From NCBI RefSeq assembly GCF_001411555.2, contig NC_049908.1, positions 30,077,817 through 30,141,816 of the forward strand: 64,000 bases of DNA. Reading direction: 5' to 3'. A program made the translations under genes and the position numbers. Under the pieces are notes generated by a model, which saw nothing but the letters and a program-made list of their open reading frames with translations, was not told the origin of the DNA and ran no database searches. Numbering within the stretch: position 1 is the first letter of the stretch; the number at the start of each line of letters is the position of its first letter. Positions 31,505 to 43,443 of this stretch are shown piece by piece. This DNA comes from Juglans regia (Eukaryota > Streptophyta > Magnoliopsida > Fagales > Juglandaceae).

Positions 31505-34500
31505 ATGACTGAGTTTAGCTTGATGGACTGGGAGAAACAAGGAAATAATGACCATCATCATCATCATCATCATCAGCAAGATCAGAGGGAGGAGCAAGTG
31601 CAGAATGGGAGTGTTGGTAATATTGAAGTCAATGAGAATGGGAATAATGGAGGGATGTTGTATGTGAAAGTCATGACCGATGACCAGTTGGAAATTCTCC
31701 GCAAGCAGATTGCTGTTTACGCCACCATTTGCGAGCAACTCGTCGAGATGCACAAAAACCTTACCGCCCAACAAGATCTTGCAGGTCTCTCTCTCTCTCT
31801 CTGTGCCAATATTAATATCTGATGTGTTGCTTTGCTTTCTTTCTAGTTTGTTACGACATTCGTTTGTACTCTTCTTTTGATATATACCTACGGAATTATA
31901 CTCGTGAGACTTTGGCTTTGATTCAATACTTTTTTCTGGCCTTATGGTTTTGTAGATTGTGATCATACAGGTATTAATGCTTTTATTGGAAATTTTCAGT
32001 CTCTCTTTTTAGCCAATCTATTATATATTGGTTCGGTTTATGACAATTCTGCTATACTTCTGTAATTTTCTGTATGGGTTGTTTTCTTCCGTTCTAATGT
32101 ATACAGGCTTCCAATATGCGTCTTTAAAAATGTGTCCCCCCAAAAAAATCTGGATTTCCTTTCCTTTTTCACTTCCAAATAAATTGGGCCGAGATTGTCC
32201 TTGGTAGATTACATTGTTTCTACTGTGCCTTGTGGCTTTCTCATTGGTAATTATCATTTTGGATATTTCTTTGTGTTTCTTTGTTTTGATGAGGTCTCAT
32301 CTCATACATCTTTTCTCTAACCATTGATCTATGGTTTTGTATGTTAAGAAAAGTCCCATGGGCATTTTGGGGGAGAAACCTGATAACTTGGTGCTTTATG
32401 TCTCACCAAATCATTTTTTTAATTCTGATAAATGCTTTTGGTACAAGTACAACTGAGTTAACTGGGGTGAAAATGATTGTGTGAAATCCCACCGACTTTC
32501 CCACCCTATTTTGTTTTTTCTCAGTTGGGATAAGTTAATTTAGTCCAGGATAGATTAATTGGCTTGAAATTGTAATCGGTTTAATAAAGCAGGAGATTTA
32601 CCATGTTCTGTTATCGTAATTGATCCGTAATCAGACGGTTAGACGTGGCTCTAAATTGCTAGAGAAACTATTCTATGATGCATTTTCTTTGTAACTTTTG
32701 GCCGTCTTCTTGTTCTCGATTTGGGTAGTTAATTGGTGTCATTTGCATTAAGAGACTTCAAATTTACACTTTCTTTGCAGTTGGTTGTTGTATAAGTTCA
32801 CTCTAGTCATGGATGCATATCGGTTGATCATTTAATCACCTGTCTATTGCATTGCCGCCCTTCTTCCTGTGTGAGAGACTGAGAGTGGATGTGATTCTGA
32901 AAGAAGCAATTGGCCATGCAAAACGAATAGAGTGGAAACATTCACAATAGTCTCTGGTTCCCCAAACTGTGGGGCCTTAGTACTTGACGAGTATATATAG
33001 CTATCAAAACCTTGTTCAAAATTTTCACCCTCCCAAGATTTTCATGAAAGTTTCACATTTTCATTACAATCAGATGGCTATATCTTTGACTGGTTTCTTT
33101 TGCTTGCTTTACCTTACTAGAGAGAGGCAAAGGCCAGAATAATCTGTTGTTGGTGTCTTCTAACATACCTTTCTCTCTCAAGTATCCAAACAACAGTGTG
33201 TGTTTGTGGATCTGTCTGCCTTCCCCTTTTCTTTTCTTTCTCTCTTTTTTGGGGGCCGGGGGGTTTGCAAGCCTTCTCGCCTAAAGGGAATGGTGTATCG
33301 TGTCTGGAATTTGACAGCATGCAGCAGTTATGAGCTATGTTGTCCTTATGTCTATTCAATTGTAGTTGATCTTGTCAAGCTTTTGCTAAAACTAAGCTGA
33401 TCTGAAAAGGCAAGTGAATGAATCTCCCCATTTTGAAGATATAAACCGTGGATTTAATGTGTTCTAGATACATACAAGTAGTGGCATCCAATTTGGAATC
33501 TACGTATTGCTCTCTTTTATGCCTATTCAATTCGCATATTAGTTAACAATATCCTTCAAGATTCCATATTTGCTCAAACAAAATCTCCACCCTTGCTTTC
33601 TCAGGAGTAAGGCTGGGCAATTTATACTGTGATCCTTTAATGACATCTGCTGTGCACAAAATTACTTCCAGACAGAGGTGGACTCCAACACCTGTGCAGC
33701 TTCAAATTCTGGAGCGCATATTTGAACAAGGGACTGGAACTCCAAGCAAGCATAAGATCAAAGAGATAACCTCTGAACTTGGTCAGCATGGCCAAATTTC
33801 AGAAACAAATGTCTATAATTGGTTCCAGAACAGGCGTGCTCGTTCAAAACGTAAACAGCAAAATGCAGCACCAAACACTGCTGACTCAGAAGTAGAGACA
33901 GAAGTTGATTCACCCAAGGATAAGAAGACAAAACCTGAGGACTTTCACTCCCAACAAAACTCAGGCCCCAGGGCTGAAGATTTGTGCTTCCAGAACCCTG
34001 AGATAAGTTCTGATCTGCATTTCTTAGATCCACAGAGCAGTAAAGAAGAGACCATGTTCCCGTCAGATGGCAGTATAAAAATTGCTAGAGGTTTAGACCA
34101 AATCTCTTTTTACGATGGCTTGCAATCAAATCCAAGTATGTATGTTCTTTAACGTTCTTGCTTTATGTTTTTTCTTTGGGCTGACCATCTTACTGGAAGC
34201 TGCCACTTTTTCTTGTTACAGTGGGGATTGTAAGAGGCCATATCAGTGCTTTATCATATTTATCAAGTAATTTAGTAGGTTACTTTAATCGATCAAGAAA
34301 ATATATAGCACCTGTTTCTTAGACGTAATTAGTGTGCACTAGCTCAGTCGTTGCTCATTGCTGCCATTCTCTACTTCCTTTTCATGTTAAAAGGATCACT
34401 TGACTGGTATTGCCAGAGGATTTACTTGATTCCGATCAAGTTGATCATTGCTAGAAATGAAGAATTATCTCCCTTACATACATGTATGAGCACAAAGTAT

Positions 34501-34690
34501 CTTGCTACACACACACAGAGATCTGCATTTATTTTTTGACTGTAAATTCCTAATAGCAATGTTGTCATTACCGCCCTATTTTTTTCTCTTTTTCTTGTTT
34601 TGTTTTGCAGGAAATGATCGCCTGACTGGAAAGATGGAGGTACCGGGGAACTATAGTCTTTATCAGCACACAGAAGACTATGGCATATAG
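31505..34690 (+). CDS. WUSCHEL-related homeobox transcription factor, WOX13-like clade
   Basis: Three exons: 31505-31784, 33605-34135 and 34611-34690 (891 nt, 296 residues). The N-terminus has a seven-His run (residues 17-23) and the conserved block [25 protein letters not shown] (here [17 protein letters not shown]). This block plus the [14 protein letters not shown] lead-in is typical of the ancient WOX13 clade. The homeodomain spans about residues 115-177 ([18 protein letters not shown], then [17 protein letters not shown]). A Lys/Ser/Glu-rich tail follows. No WUS box (TLxLFP) is visible, as expected for this clade. WOX13 proteins act in the nucleus in cell identity, callus/organ reconnection and fruit patterning in model plants. 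The specific role here is unknown. A large intron 1 (1.8 kb) holds no clear gene. Confidence 0.93.
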
Positions 34691-36187
34691 TTTGACACTT
34701 GTTTTTTCCAGAGTTATTTTATCTTATACAGATGATAGATTGAGGTTGTTGAGTTAGCAAGTAGCGATCCAGTCCAATTGATATTGATATTACCATGCCT
34801 AACGTAGTAGAGTCATATTATACTTAAAGTGCAAAGACAGGAATGAACTGAATTAAGCTGGAGTGTAGATATACCAATATGACATCATAATTTGGAATTG
34901 GTTTTTGCGTTTGAATGATTAATCTTTTTAGGTTGCTTCTGTCTATTGTTAGCAGAGTAGTGAGCTTTTGATATTTTTATGAGAAGTGTATTGGGTGTTG
35001 AGGATGATGTCAAAATGTCTTGTTAACTTGGAAGTGTGATAGCTTTGTTTGCAATGAAATAGATTTGGGGTTTTGCCTATTTCACTTTTTGACAGTTTGT
35101 ATCCTGGGATGAAGAAATTTGGGCATCTAGTGTTGGTTTAGAGGGAGCAGCTATGCGCAATCAAAGTTGCTGATAATCTGCAATCACTAGCATTGGTAGC
35201 AGCGCAGGGAGTGATTATTAGAATAATACTACTTTTACCAATGAGTTTTACTAATGATTTTTATTGCTGTATTTTTTTATTATTTTTTTTTACTTAATAA
35301 TTAAGTAAGTATTTTTTTAATAATATTATAAAATTGTTTTTTTTTAAATATTTAAATGTATTAAAAAAATACATAAAAAAAATATAAAAAAATATAAAAA
35401 TTACAAAATTATTAACGGTAGCTACCAGTAGTAACTGGGAGCGGTGGCTCTAGTGCCACTCGTGATTATTAAAGTGGTAAAAGCAGCGAGCGGATTCTGT
35501 AGAATTTAGGGATAGTTTATTTAATTATTATAATTTTTTTAAATTTTTACATAAAAATAAAATAAAAAATTTAATTTTTTTAAATTTTAAAATAAAAATA
35601 ATATTAAAAAAATATATTCTAACGTTATTTTATTCAACTTATATTTCATTTCATCTCAACTTTTTCGAAGCAATCTTATTAAATTATAAAAAAATTTAAT
35701 TATAAGTGATTCTGCACACTAATATACGTGCCTATCCAATATGATTGGTTAGAAAGTAAATTTTATTAAAAATAATATTAATTTGAATTTAAAATATGAA
35801 GACAACAACATTAATATGCAGATTAACTTATATATAACAGAACTCCTAAATTATTATATAAACGACCCTCACACTGACTACTTAGATACCATGCAGATTC
35901 ATGTACCTGTTTATACTCTATTATTATCTCCCCTACCAAAGCCCAACCTGGCTTCATGATCTGCCCCACTTATTTGCAAACTGGAGAAAATAAAACGTGC
36001 TTAATAAAGTTAATGTAAAACATATAGTTGGATTGTAGGGAAAAGCCACAATGTTGTGCAAATTGTTTTGAGGTGATCGAATTAATTCTTTGGCCAATGA
36101 AAATTATACACTTAAGTATGACTGTTCATCTAAACCAGACTTTTTCCCAACAAACCCAGCCAGGTCCAGAACCCGGAAAATTAGATT
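34691..36187. other. intergenic, AT-rich with MITE-like segments
   Basis: WOX 3' flank followed by AT-rich DNA. A degenerate TTTGGAT-type segment is possible at 35510-35670. A separate AT-rich repeat at 35693-35855 recurs at 47219-47380. No coding exon was seen. Confidence 0.45.
35693..35855 (+). repeat. interspersed AT-rich repeat, copy 1
   Basis: Shares ordered words with 47219-47380: TTTAATTATAA(G/A)T(G/A)ATTCTG, TAAATTTTATT(A/G)AAAATAA, TATTAATTT(G/A)AATTTA and AATATGAAG(A/G)CAACAA. The same order over about 160 bp in two places marks a dispersed repeat. Ends and target duplications were not resolved. Confidence 0.65.
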
Positions 36188-37459
36188 CCAGTTTCGGGTT
36201 CTTTTTTTTTTTGAATGGAGCATACTCATCTCATTAAGAAATCGAAGTTACAAATGTGACTTATCGATACAAGAAATTCCAATACACAGAAAATCCAGTA
36301 ATAAGCCAACTAACTCAACAGATCTGTAGCTTCCCCACACACAAATACATTTGCGGTAGACATTGTCTTAACTTCTAATCAAACTTTCTCGAACCTAAGA
36401 AAGCGCTCTGTAAAAACAGAACTTAAAGGTCCTCTCTATCCTCCCAGGGAAGAAGAGTACGGGACACTGCTATGGACATCAAATCCAAAGCCTATTCCTA
36501 TTTTATTATAACTAAAACTAACAAACTACTATAAAAAACTACAATAACAACTACAAGACCACAAGCTCTGATGAGACCTCAGACGACACGCCCACCGCAA
36601 GCATCGTCATTTCGAGCTCTGGTGGAGCGAGCACCCAGCGTACATACAGACCACAACAGCCCGGCCGTATAACCACCGGCCGTAGCATCGCCCAACACTC
36701 TCGAAAGCCTTGCCCCAGATTACGTCCGATCTAAAGGTCCAAACCTCACTCGGGTCAACAAAAGCAACACCAACATAAGAAAACAAGACAAGCTACAAAA
36801 AACTGAAACGGACAACAACATAGAAACGAAACAAAAGACAGTACAAAAAAACAAAACGAATGAACAGTACACATTTGGTCGGCAATATTTCGTGCAGGAC
36901 TGTTCACGCTGGGAGGAAAGCCGACGGTCAGACTTGGAAGACCTGGAGCCAGCGGTTCCACAGCAACCGAGCGTGGTGTCGGTAGAGGGTTCCTCGGTGG
37001 CGCGTGAGGGCCACGCGCCAAAGCTGTCCGGATTTTCGTCCCGCGCGTGCGGTCTACGCGCCACTCCGATGGACACCGGATTTGGAGGTTTTGAAGATCG
37101 GCGGCTGGGCTTCACACAGGTGGGGCGCATGTAGAGAACTGGTGGCCGGAAAGGCTCGAACGGCGATCCTCCCTTATTCGGCCTAAAAACACAAAGAAAA
37201 ATAAAAACACTACACAGAAGTTAAAAACTAGACATAGAAGAGGGAGAGGGCAAGGGGAGGGGGCGAAGAGCCGAAGCTCCCACCCCCTTTCAGCAGATCT
37301 TGAGGTTTTGGACGATTAAGGGAGTTTTTCGTTCGGAGCTAGAGAGAAAACGAGTTCGGCAAAGAATTTGGGTATATCTTTTTGGTTTCCCTGACAGCAG
37401 CTAGGAAGTCATTGAACGTAAGGGTTGACAGCATACTCTGCCCTCCAGTTTTCGGGTTC
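36188..37459 (-). mobile_element. retroposon of about 1.24 kb, LINE-derived or non-autonomous
   Basis: The insert 36202-37444 is flanked by CCAGTTTCGGGTTC (36188-36201) and CCAGTTTTCGGGTTC (37445-37459), equal but for one T. It begins on the plus strand with T11, the poly-A tail of a minus-strand element. The interior is moderately GC-rich and has no recognised gag, endonuclease or reverse transcriptase. The longest minus frame (36720-37130) is Arg/Ser-rich and then Phe/Leu/Cys-rich and matches nothing known to me. It may be a non-autonomous retroposon moved by LINE enzymes. Confidence 0.6.
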
Positions 37460-37828
37460 TGGCCTAGAATGGAGGGTGCAACCATATTCTCTTCTACCCA
37501 AATTCGACGTTTTCAGTTAAACAAAGTCAAGAATTGTTATTTAAACAAAAGTTCATACAAGAACCTTAGACAAAAAATAAAAGCGGAATACTTTTATAAA
37601 ACTTTAACTTACCGGAGTTCATGAAAAATAAAACTTCATAAGATCACACAAGCAATCAACTTGCGGAATGGGTGGCTTTGGGACATCCATTCACATGAGA
37701 GTAGAGAGGAAAGAGAGGAACCACAGGAAATTTACGGAATGGGTGGTTCGGGAAAGAAAGGTGTACTGAAAATGCCTGGTAATTTCCTTCCCCACCTCCC
37801 CAGTCCCAATATCCATGAACTTCGTGCA

Positions 37829-37832
<4 letters not shown>

Positions 37833-37921
<89 letters not shown>
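37833..37921. repeat. CT microsatellite, about 89 bp
   Basis: Uninterrupted (TC)n, the longest microsatellite in the window. It produces a spurious Ser-Leu repeat reading frame. Likely highly variable between individuals. Confidence 0.97.
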
Positions 37922-37925
<4 letters not shown>

Positions 37926-37984
37926 TTGGAAATTAATAAAGAATCAAAGACGCGTTGATGTCAAACTTATGGAAATGGGAAGAT

Positions 37985-38292
37985 GAAACAACCATCTCAT
38001 TGATTAAAAATACATAAAGACACCGTTTTAAAAAACTAGGATTCATCCGAGTTTTGGCTCACTTGAGTGAAACGGCGTCGTCTTATATATGTATAAGTAA
38101 AAAAAAGAATTTGAAGTATCGGTCGGTTCAGTGGTCCGGTCCAAGCTTAAACTGGGACCGAACCGCTGGACATCGGTTTTGGCCAAATTCAAGCTCTGGC
38201 TGACCGGTTTTACGTCGGTTTCAATCGGTTCCGAGCTCCGGCGGCCGGTCTGAGTCGGTCCCAATCGGTTTTATGGTTTCTTGTACAGCCCT
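37985..38292 (-). mobile_element. truncated hAT end related to the 50-54 kb element
   Basis: Ends GTACAGCCCTAA at about 38292, matching the GCACAGCCCTA end of the hAT at 50263-54235. It also carries AAACGGCGTCGT (about 38070) like that element. Between them are many CGGTC/GACCG words (for example CAATCGGTTTTATGG, GACCGGTTTTACGTCGG) arranged as subterminal repeats. The opposite end and target duplication were not found. Confidence 0.5.
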
Positions 38293-38817
38293 AAGTTATG
38301 CTATGTAAATGTGAGAACTTGCACATGACCCTAAGAGTACAAATGTTATTTCTCTTTAGTCTTTAGGAGTTAATTCATAATTGTTAGTATCTCTCTAATT
38401 CTCAAGATTAGTTCATTTTTTCTTATATATTCTAATTTAGTTAAGAAAGTAAAATTTGATGAACAACTAGTGCTAATAATTGGATTGACATATTATTATT
38501 CAGAAGTTAATTAGAATTAAGAAGAATCATATAGTCTCTAATTGGGGAACTTTTCATAGTTTTTTTGAACTATTTTTCTTGATTTCAGATTACATTAAAC
38601 AAATACAATTAACAATATCAAGTAAAGGATTCGAGATGTGACTTAATAATTTGTCTTGAATTAATTAATGCTTTGACATGTAGCTCTATAATAACATTTC
38701 ACTCATATATAGACTTGAGTTACAAAAATACACAAGAGAAGACGAAACTATCATGATTAATAATAAGATGGGACTCAATAATAAGTTCCCCATCTTGGTA
38801 GCATTATAACTTTTTCC

Positions 38818-39060
38818 ATAACACAACTAAATCACCACAATCAAAACCCCATAAAACAGAACACAAAACTCCATAGAACAGAACAAAAAATCCCACAAAA
38901 CAAAACAAAAAGCTCCACAACCCCCACAAACCCCACAAAACAGAACACAATACCCCACAAATATATAATGAACACAAATCACAGATCAACCAAAAACCCC
39001 ACAAAAATTGAGAAAATTCTACAACCAAAAATCCCACAAAACACATTACCACACAAAACA
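38818..39060 (+). repeat. A/C-rich low-complexity tract with CCCCACAAAAC words
   Basis: Irregular repetition of CCCCATAAAACAGAACAC, CTCCATAGAACAGAAC and CCCCACAAAACAGAACAC over about 240 bp. On the minus strand it gives a Phe/Trp/Gly-rich frame that is an artefact of the repeat. Confidence 0.75.
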
Positions 39061-39539
39061 TAGATAAAAAAAGTACACAAACTCACATATCCATTAAACA
39101 CACAATATGTTAGAAATGGAGAGACAAAATGAAAAGAGAAAAATAAAAATGATTTCTTTCATTTCTTACCCTTGTGGAAAAATAGAATAATGTTGGGCCT
39201 GTTGTAACAATGAGTGAGGGGAGGATGACGCTAAATGTTGAATGGGGGACGCGAGGCAACGAGGGGAAGACACGGGACAACGTAATGCCCCGGGTTCTAG
39301 GAAATTGATTTCAAATAAAATGCAAAGCACCGGTTTGACGTTTAAAAAAATAGGTCATGTGGGCTGGTGTGTAGAGATTGTGTGAACAATGGGAGGTTGT
39401 GTAGCTTTACTCTTTTTTTTTTATGACCTTTGGAAGCTAAGCTAATGCAGATCTATTTTATCTCATATTAGGCATTTCAAGGATTGACAATGCTAATACT
39501 CTAAACTCATTTAGGCATTTTGAAAAACTATTTATGATT

Positions 39540-39735
39540 GATTTGGATTCAAAGATGAAATGAGATGATTTTAGATTAAAGATAAAAGTTAAAAAAAAAA
39601 TTATTAGAATATTTTTTTTAATATTATTATTGTTTTAGAATTTAAAAAAGTTAAATTATTTATTATATTTTATATAAAAATTTTAAAAAATTATAATAAT
39701 AAAATGAGATGAAATGAAATATTTTCTAATCCAAC
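39540..39735. mobile_element. TTTGGAT-family MITE (degenerate)
   Basis: Left arm GATTTGGATTCAAAGATGAA and GAGATGATTTTAG; right arm GAGATGAAATGAAAT and CTAATCCAACGG. The arms are inverted relatives of each other around an AT-rich core of the same composition as the copy at 6929. Confidence 0.5.
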
Positions 39736-40510
39736 GGACCTTAAAATCAATTGCCTCCACGTTCATGCCTTTCCCTCTTTTACAAGGAAATCTCCAACCC
39801 CGGATCATTGCCCACGTAACCCGGCCTGGGCTCATCACAAAACTTTAACCTTCAAGGCTTCAACCCAACCCACCATTTCCCCTATAACGCACCCCGATCA
39901 ATCGGCTCTTGTTTCGCTCTTACTCGCGCATCTTCTTCAACTTCAGCTTGTCTTCTCGTCGAAAGCCATTCCAATTGCTGCTTTTGCTAGAGGTGCGAGG
40001 AGGAGGATACTAAGCTTTCAAGACGAAGAAAAACTCAAAACAACAAAGCCATAGTAGACTCTGAACCGAAGCTGCCTTCCAATGGCGCATCCAACGACAA
40101 AGACGGTGCGTTTCGACTGTAAGATTCTGAGATTGATTAATCTATAATTTTCCATGCTGATGCCGGCAATGAGTCGTTTTCACACATTTGCTGGCTGATC
40201 TCTGATGCAAAAACCAAAGACAACAAGCAGAGCAGGCAAATTATGCAAGTAATTTCTATCGTCTTGGTCCTTCTATTCTTCTCATCTTTTGAGCCCTCTT
40301 ATCAGTTTCTATTCGCTTCATTTAAAAAAAAAAAAATCTTGTAATCTAAATTTAACATATTAATTGACTTTTCTTTTGGTCTATCCAACAACTGAATTTC
40401 CTTCGAGCAATTTTCGTGTTTTGAGTTATAAATTAATATAAATATACATTGTTTTTACAGGTACAGTAAGAACCTATGATTTATTAAGGTCCTTTTAGTG
40501 TAATGAGATA

Positions 40511-42561
40511 ATGGCGGAGTGTGGTATATTTGATAAGAGATATAGTTATATACATGACCGTAAATGGGGTTCTGAAACGGCTGACGCGCACCACATCATT
40601 GTTCGGAAGAGCCGCGCAAAGGGTTTCCTTGTATACTTTTCGCCCATTCTTCTTTTAGCAAGTGCATTCCACCTTTTCCTCTTCAAGGTATGCTCTTCTT
40701 TTTTTATCTCCTTGTCTCTAAAGTCTTCATTTCCTTGTAATTACGTTGCTCCACCATCAGGGTTTCACTTTTCTGTGTATACATGTATATATAATACTGT
40801 CATGCTTATGTGTGGTGAGACTGGCTTGTGGGATATATCCTATGTCAGGTAGTAATGGCAAGAGTGGTTGGTTGTTCGGGTCAAAACCTTAGAGTAAAGC
40901 TTTTCCTTTTGGCTAAATATAGTTTCTTTCTTCCAGCTGTCTAGCCTCACTAGGTTATTTCATTAGTGGCTTATTTTCCTAGTACCCATTATTTTATATT
41001 TTTTTATCGAATGCATCTGTGATTCAGGAGCATGAGGTATTTGTCATTAATCTTCTTCATATTGTACTTGTCACAAGTTTTTTCTTAAGCTGTCTCTATA
41101 CATTTCTATCTCAGCTTTTGCAAGAATGTCTGGGAAATTATAGTGATTTTAATTTCTGGATGTTTAACATATCTAGTAAATATTTTATTGATGAGTCTGT
41201 ACAGCATCTGTTCAATTCTAAACTTGTCATTGAAAATCGATTAAACTTGATTTTTCTTTATTAAGCTTGTCAGGATCTAACGTGATGGCCTTAAATATAA
41301 CAGGATAATATCACAATTACTTTCTGGAACTTTCTTTTGATTGCATTCCTTGTCAAACTCTTACTTCAGAAGCCTGTAGAGAAAGGTGAGAACCGGAGAA
41401 ATGGCTTTTTTTAGGTGCTCTGAAGTTTGTCTTATCTATTATAGAATCATTTTTTTTTGGACGAGCAATTCGTTTCTAGAATCACTCTTATTAACTACCT
41501 AATTGGTTTAATGTTTGATGACTCAAGAGTCTGTTATAGTTATGCCAGCTTTTGGAGTTCAACTTGAAACTCACCACGGAAGGTAATTTTTATTTTTGAT
41601 CCGTTCAGAGAAAGATATTTGTGTCTTTGGGAGGGAATGTATAAAATGACTCTTTGTTTTTCTACCAGTTTAACCATAATTTTTTTCACAATCTAGTACG
41701 TTGATATTACTTATAAAAAAAAAAAAAAATCTAGTACCGTGATATCCAATGTTATTACAATTTCATTATTAGAAAACCTCTAAGCCAATGATTGGATGCA
41801 CTACATATCATTTTAGACAGTTCATACATGGAGCGTAAAACTAGTTTGATTAGAGTTTGTACCTGCTATACTAAAAGGTTGAAAGAGTGGATTTTATGCT
41901 TGTTATTATGTGTAAGATTCGCAATGCAATTGGATTTAAGATGGAGAATATCTTGTTTTTTTCTCTTTATTTCAATCTTTCACCATTGTGCCTTATGTTC
42001 TTTATTTGTAACCCAATTCTTTGACTGTAGTGCATTCTTCAGGGCCTGAAAATGATTTTTTAATGTTCTAGCTCATCAAAAACATGGCAAACCTTGTTTG
42101 GCCCTTGAAGTGAATCTAGCAATAACCAGGCAGTTTATATTATGACATACAGCCCCTGGTTTACCTAAAATAATCTTGTCTTTGACGCTGTTATTTTCCA
42201 TATAGCAGTAAAATCGTCCGTCGCTTTGTACCCATTGACAAGATATTAAAACCGGTGCTATCAGAATGTGTGACCCCTGTTACTTGTTACTGGAGCCTGT
42301 CTTTCATTATACGAGGAGAAGCAGAACTGATGTTAGTTTTCAAGGTAAACGAGTCTTTTTTGTTTCAATATCCTGGAGTTCATTTGTTCGAGGAATAAAG
42401 GTGATTAATCACCTATTCCAAATATTCTGGCTCCTGAATCTTGATCCATTATCCAGGAAGTATGTCCGCCTGTGAAAATGCTAGTCCCCATCTGGAAGGC
42501 CTTATGTGCCGCCACTGGTAGTGAAGGAATCCTTGGCACGCCAACTGCTGATGCCCCATAG
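40511..42561 (+). CDS. PIGH: PIG-H, subunit of the GPI-GlcNAc transferase
   Basis: Five coding exons: 40511-40687, 41304-41385, 41528-41582, 42206-42344 and 42457-42561 (558 nt, 185 residues), all phases consistent and introns GT/AG. The N-terminus MAECGIFDKRYSYIHDRKWG leads to ADAHHIIVRKSRAKG. A hydrophobic hairpin follows at about residues 43-80 (YFSPILLLASAFHLFLF and LLIAFLVKLLL). The conserved PIG-H domain contains ESVIVMPAFGVQLETHHGS, the RRFVPIDKI block and CYWSLSFIIRGEAELMLVF. PIG-H works with PIG-A, C, P, Q and Y at the ER membrane to add GlcNAc to phosphatidylinositol, the first step of GPI-anchor synthesis. Introns 2 and 3 carry short retro-insertions (41442-41484, 41690-41737). The assignment rests on remembered family features. 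Confidence 0.88.
41442..41484 (-). mobile_element. short LINE-tail insertion in PIG-H intron 2
   Basis: TAGAATCA occurs at 41442-41449 and 41477-41484, flanking 27 bases: T9 then GGACGAGCAATTCGTTTC. On the minus strand this is a short unique end plus poly-A. The 8-bp duplication is short, so support is moderate. Confidence 0.5.
41690..41737 (+). mobile_element. ultra-short LINE-tail insertion in PIG-H intron 3
   Basis: AATCTAGTAC is repeated at 41690-41699 and 41728-41737, and the match continues as GTTGATAT versus CGTGATAT. The flanked insert ends TACTTAT followed by an A run. Same terminus type as the insertions at 554, 2837, 18687 and 19949. Confidence 0.65.
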
Positions 42562-42860
42562 TGTTGAGCGATTTTTATCGAGAACAGTGGACTTGAACTA
42601 AGAGGCACCGCACCGTGGACAGAGGAATTATATATCCACATTGTGGTTGAGTGGATGCATGCTTTTGAAGATCAATTAATGCGTTAGTACCATACACATA
42701 TTGAAGGGAAGAAGGTTCACAGCATGAATCAATTCTTGTGAAGATCAAATTTATACCCATTTTCAAAATTTTGACGCATTTATTGGCATTTCCTATTACT
42801 ATTCTGTGGGTTTTTACCATCGATATCTTACTCGTTAACCAATCAAAACATAGAAAAGAT
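42562..42860. other. 3' flank of PIG-H
   Basis: Probable 3' untranslated region. No exon or repeat recognised. Confidence 0.4.
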
Positions 42861-42869
42861 TAGATAGTC

Positions 42870-43443
42870 GAGTGCCAAGTTTGGATGAACCACAGGGAGG
42901 ACAATCTGGCTGACCACTTAAAGATAAAACACATGCTGCTTGAGTCACTAGGGAAGGTATTAGGATGTGCAAATGTCAGCTCGGTTTTCCTGCTATCCCG
43001 GTCAAAACACCAAAGGTTCAACTAATCATATGATGGTGAGGAGACAAAACACTTTAGCTGAAGTGCGAGCTAGATTTCTCTGGATGGGTTAGAGTTGTTG
43101 TGCGTGAAACTAAACTATACTTGGAACAAGTGGTGAATTGGCCGGCTTGAAACAAGGACGACTGTGCATGGTGCCCTGGTTAATATGTTCTCCTCTTGAA
43201 ATACTTATATCTCACATGTGTTCGGAGAAGCAAATCAAAGTGGCAGACTGGCTGGCAAAGAAGGGAGCAAATGGGTTTAATATGGAATAAGGCGTTTACC
43301 AATGGCCAATGGGTGATTCCCGGGGTTTGATCGCTAGAATCACAGGCATTACGACGCTGGATGGTGAGTTTGGAAACCTTTTCTCCAATTGGCTAGTTGA
43401 TGTGGATTTTTTCAAAAAATCCTTTTTAAAAAAAAAAAAAAAA
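42870..43443 (+). pseudogene. decayed LINE 3' end with RNase H relic and poly-A
   Basis: Plus-strand translation pieces include KVADWLAKKGANGF (about 43240-43280), the typical end of a plant LINE RNase H domain, followed by a stop and FSNWLVDVDFF. The segment ends in an A16 run at about 43428-43443, consistent with a plus-strand poly-A tail. The upstream boundary is unclear. Confidence 0.5.

Larger units (their letters stand above)
37460..40510. other. intergenic: microsatellite, hAT end fragment, A/C-rich tract, PIG-H leader
   Basis: Contains a long CT microsatellite (37833-37921), a fragment of a hAT element (about 37985-38292), an A/C-rich low-complexity tract (38818-39060), a MITE (39540-39735), and the probable leader exons of the PIG-H gene from about 39900. 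Possible leader-intron donor near 40252 and acceptor near 40460 (TTTTTACAG|GTACAG). No coding exon was identified before 40511. Confidence 0.45.

Noticed and set aside
31496..31966. 156-residue antisense frame over WOX exon 1
   Set aside because: It is the shadow of the His-rich coding exon. No splice signals or domains on the minus strand.
37661..37936. Open frame ending in a long Ser-Leu repeat
   Set aside because: The repeat is a CT microsatellite read in frame. No upstream splice structure or domain supports a gene.
38804..39061. Minus-strand frame rich in Phe, Trp, Gly and Val resembling a membrane protein
   Set aside because: It is the complement of an A/C-rich low-complexity tract, and the repeated residues follow the DNA repeat.
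41019..41264. Possible extra PIG-H exon after the TTCAG at 41028
   Set aside because: Adding it breaks the reading frame, while joining 40687 directly to 41304 keeps phase and gives a continuous family-like sequence.
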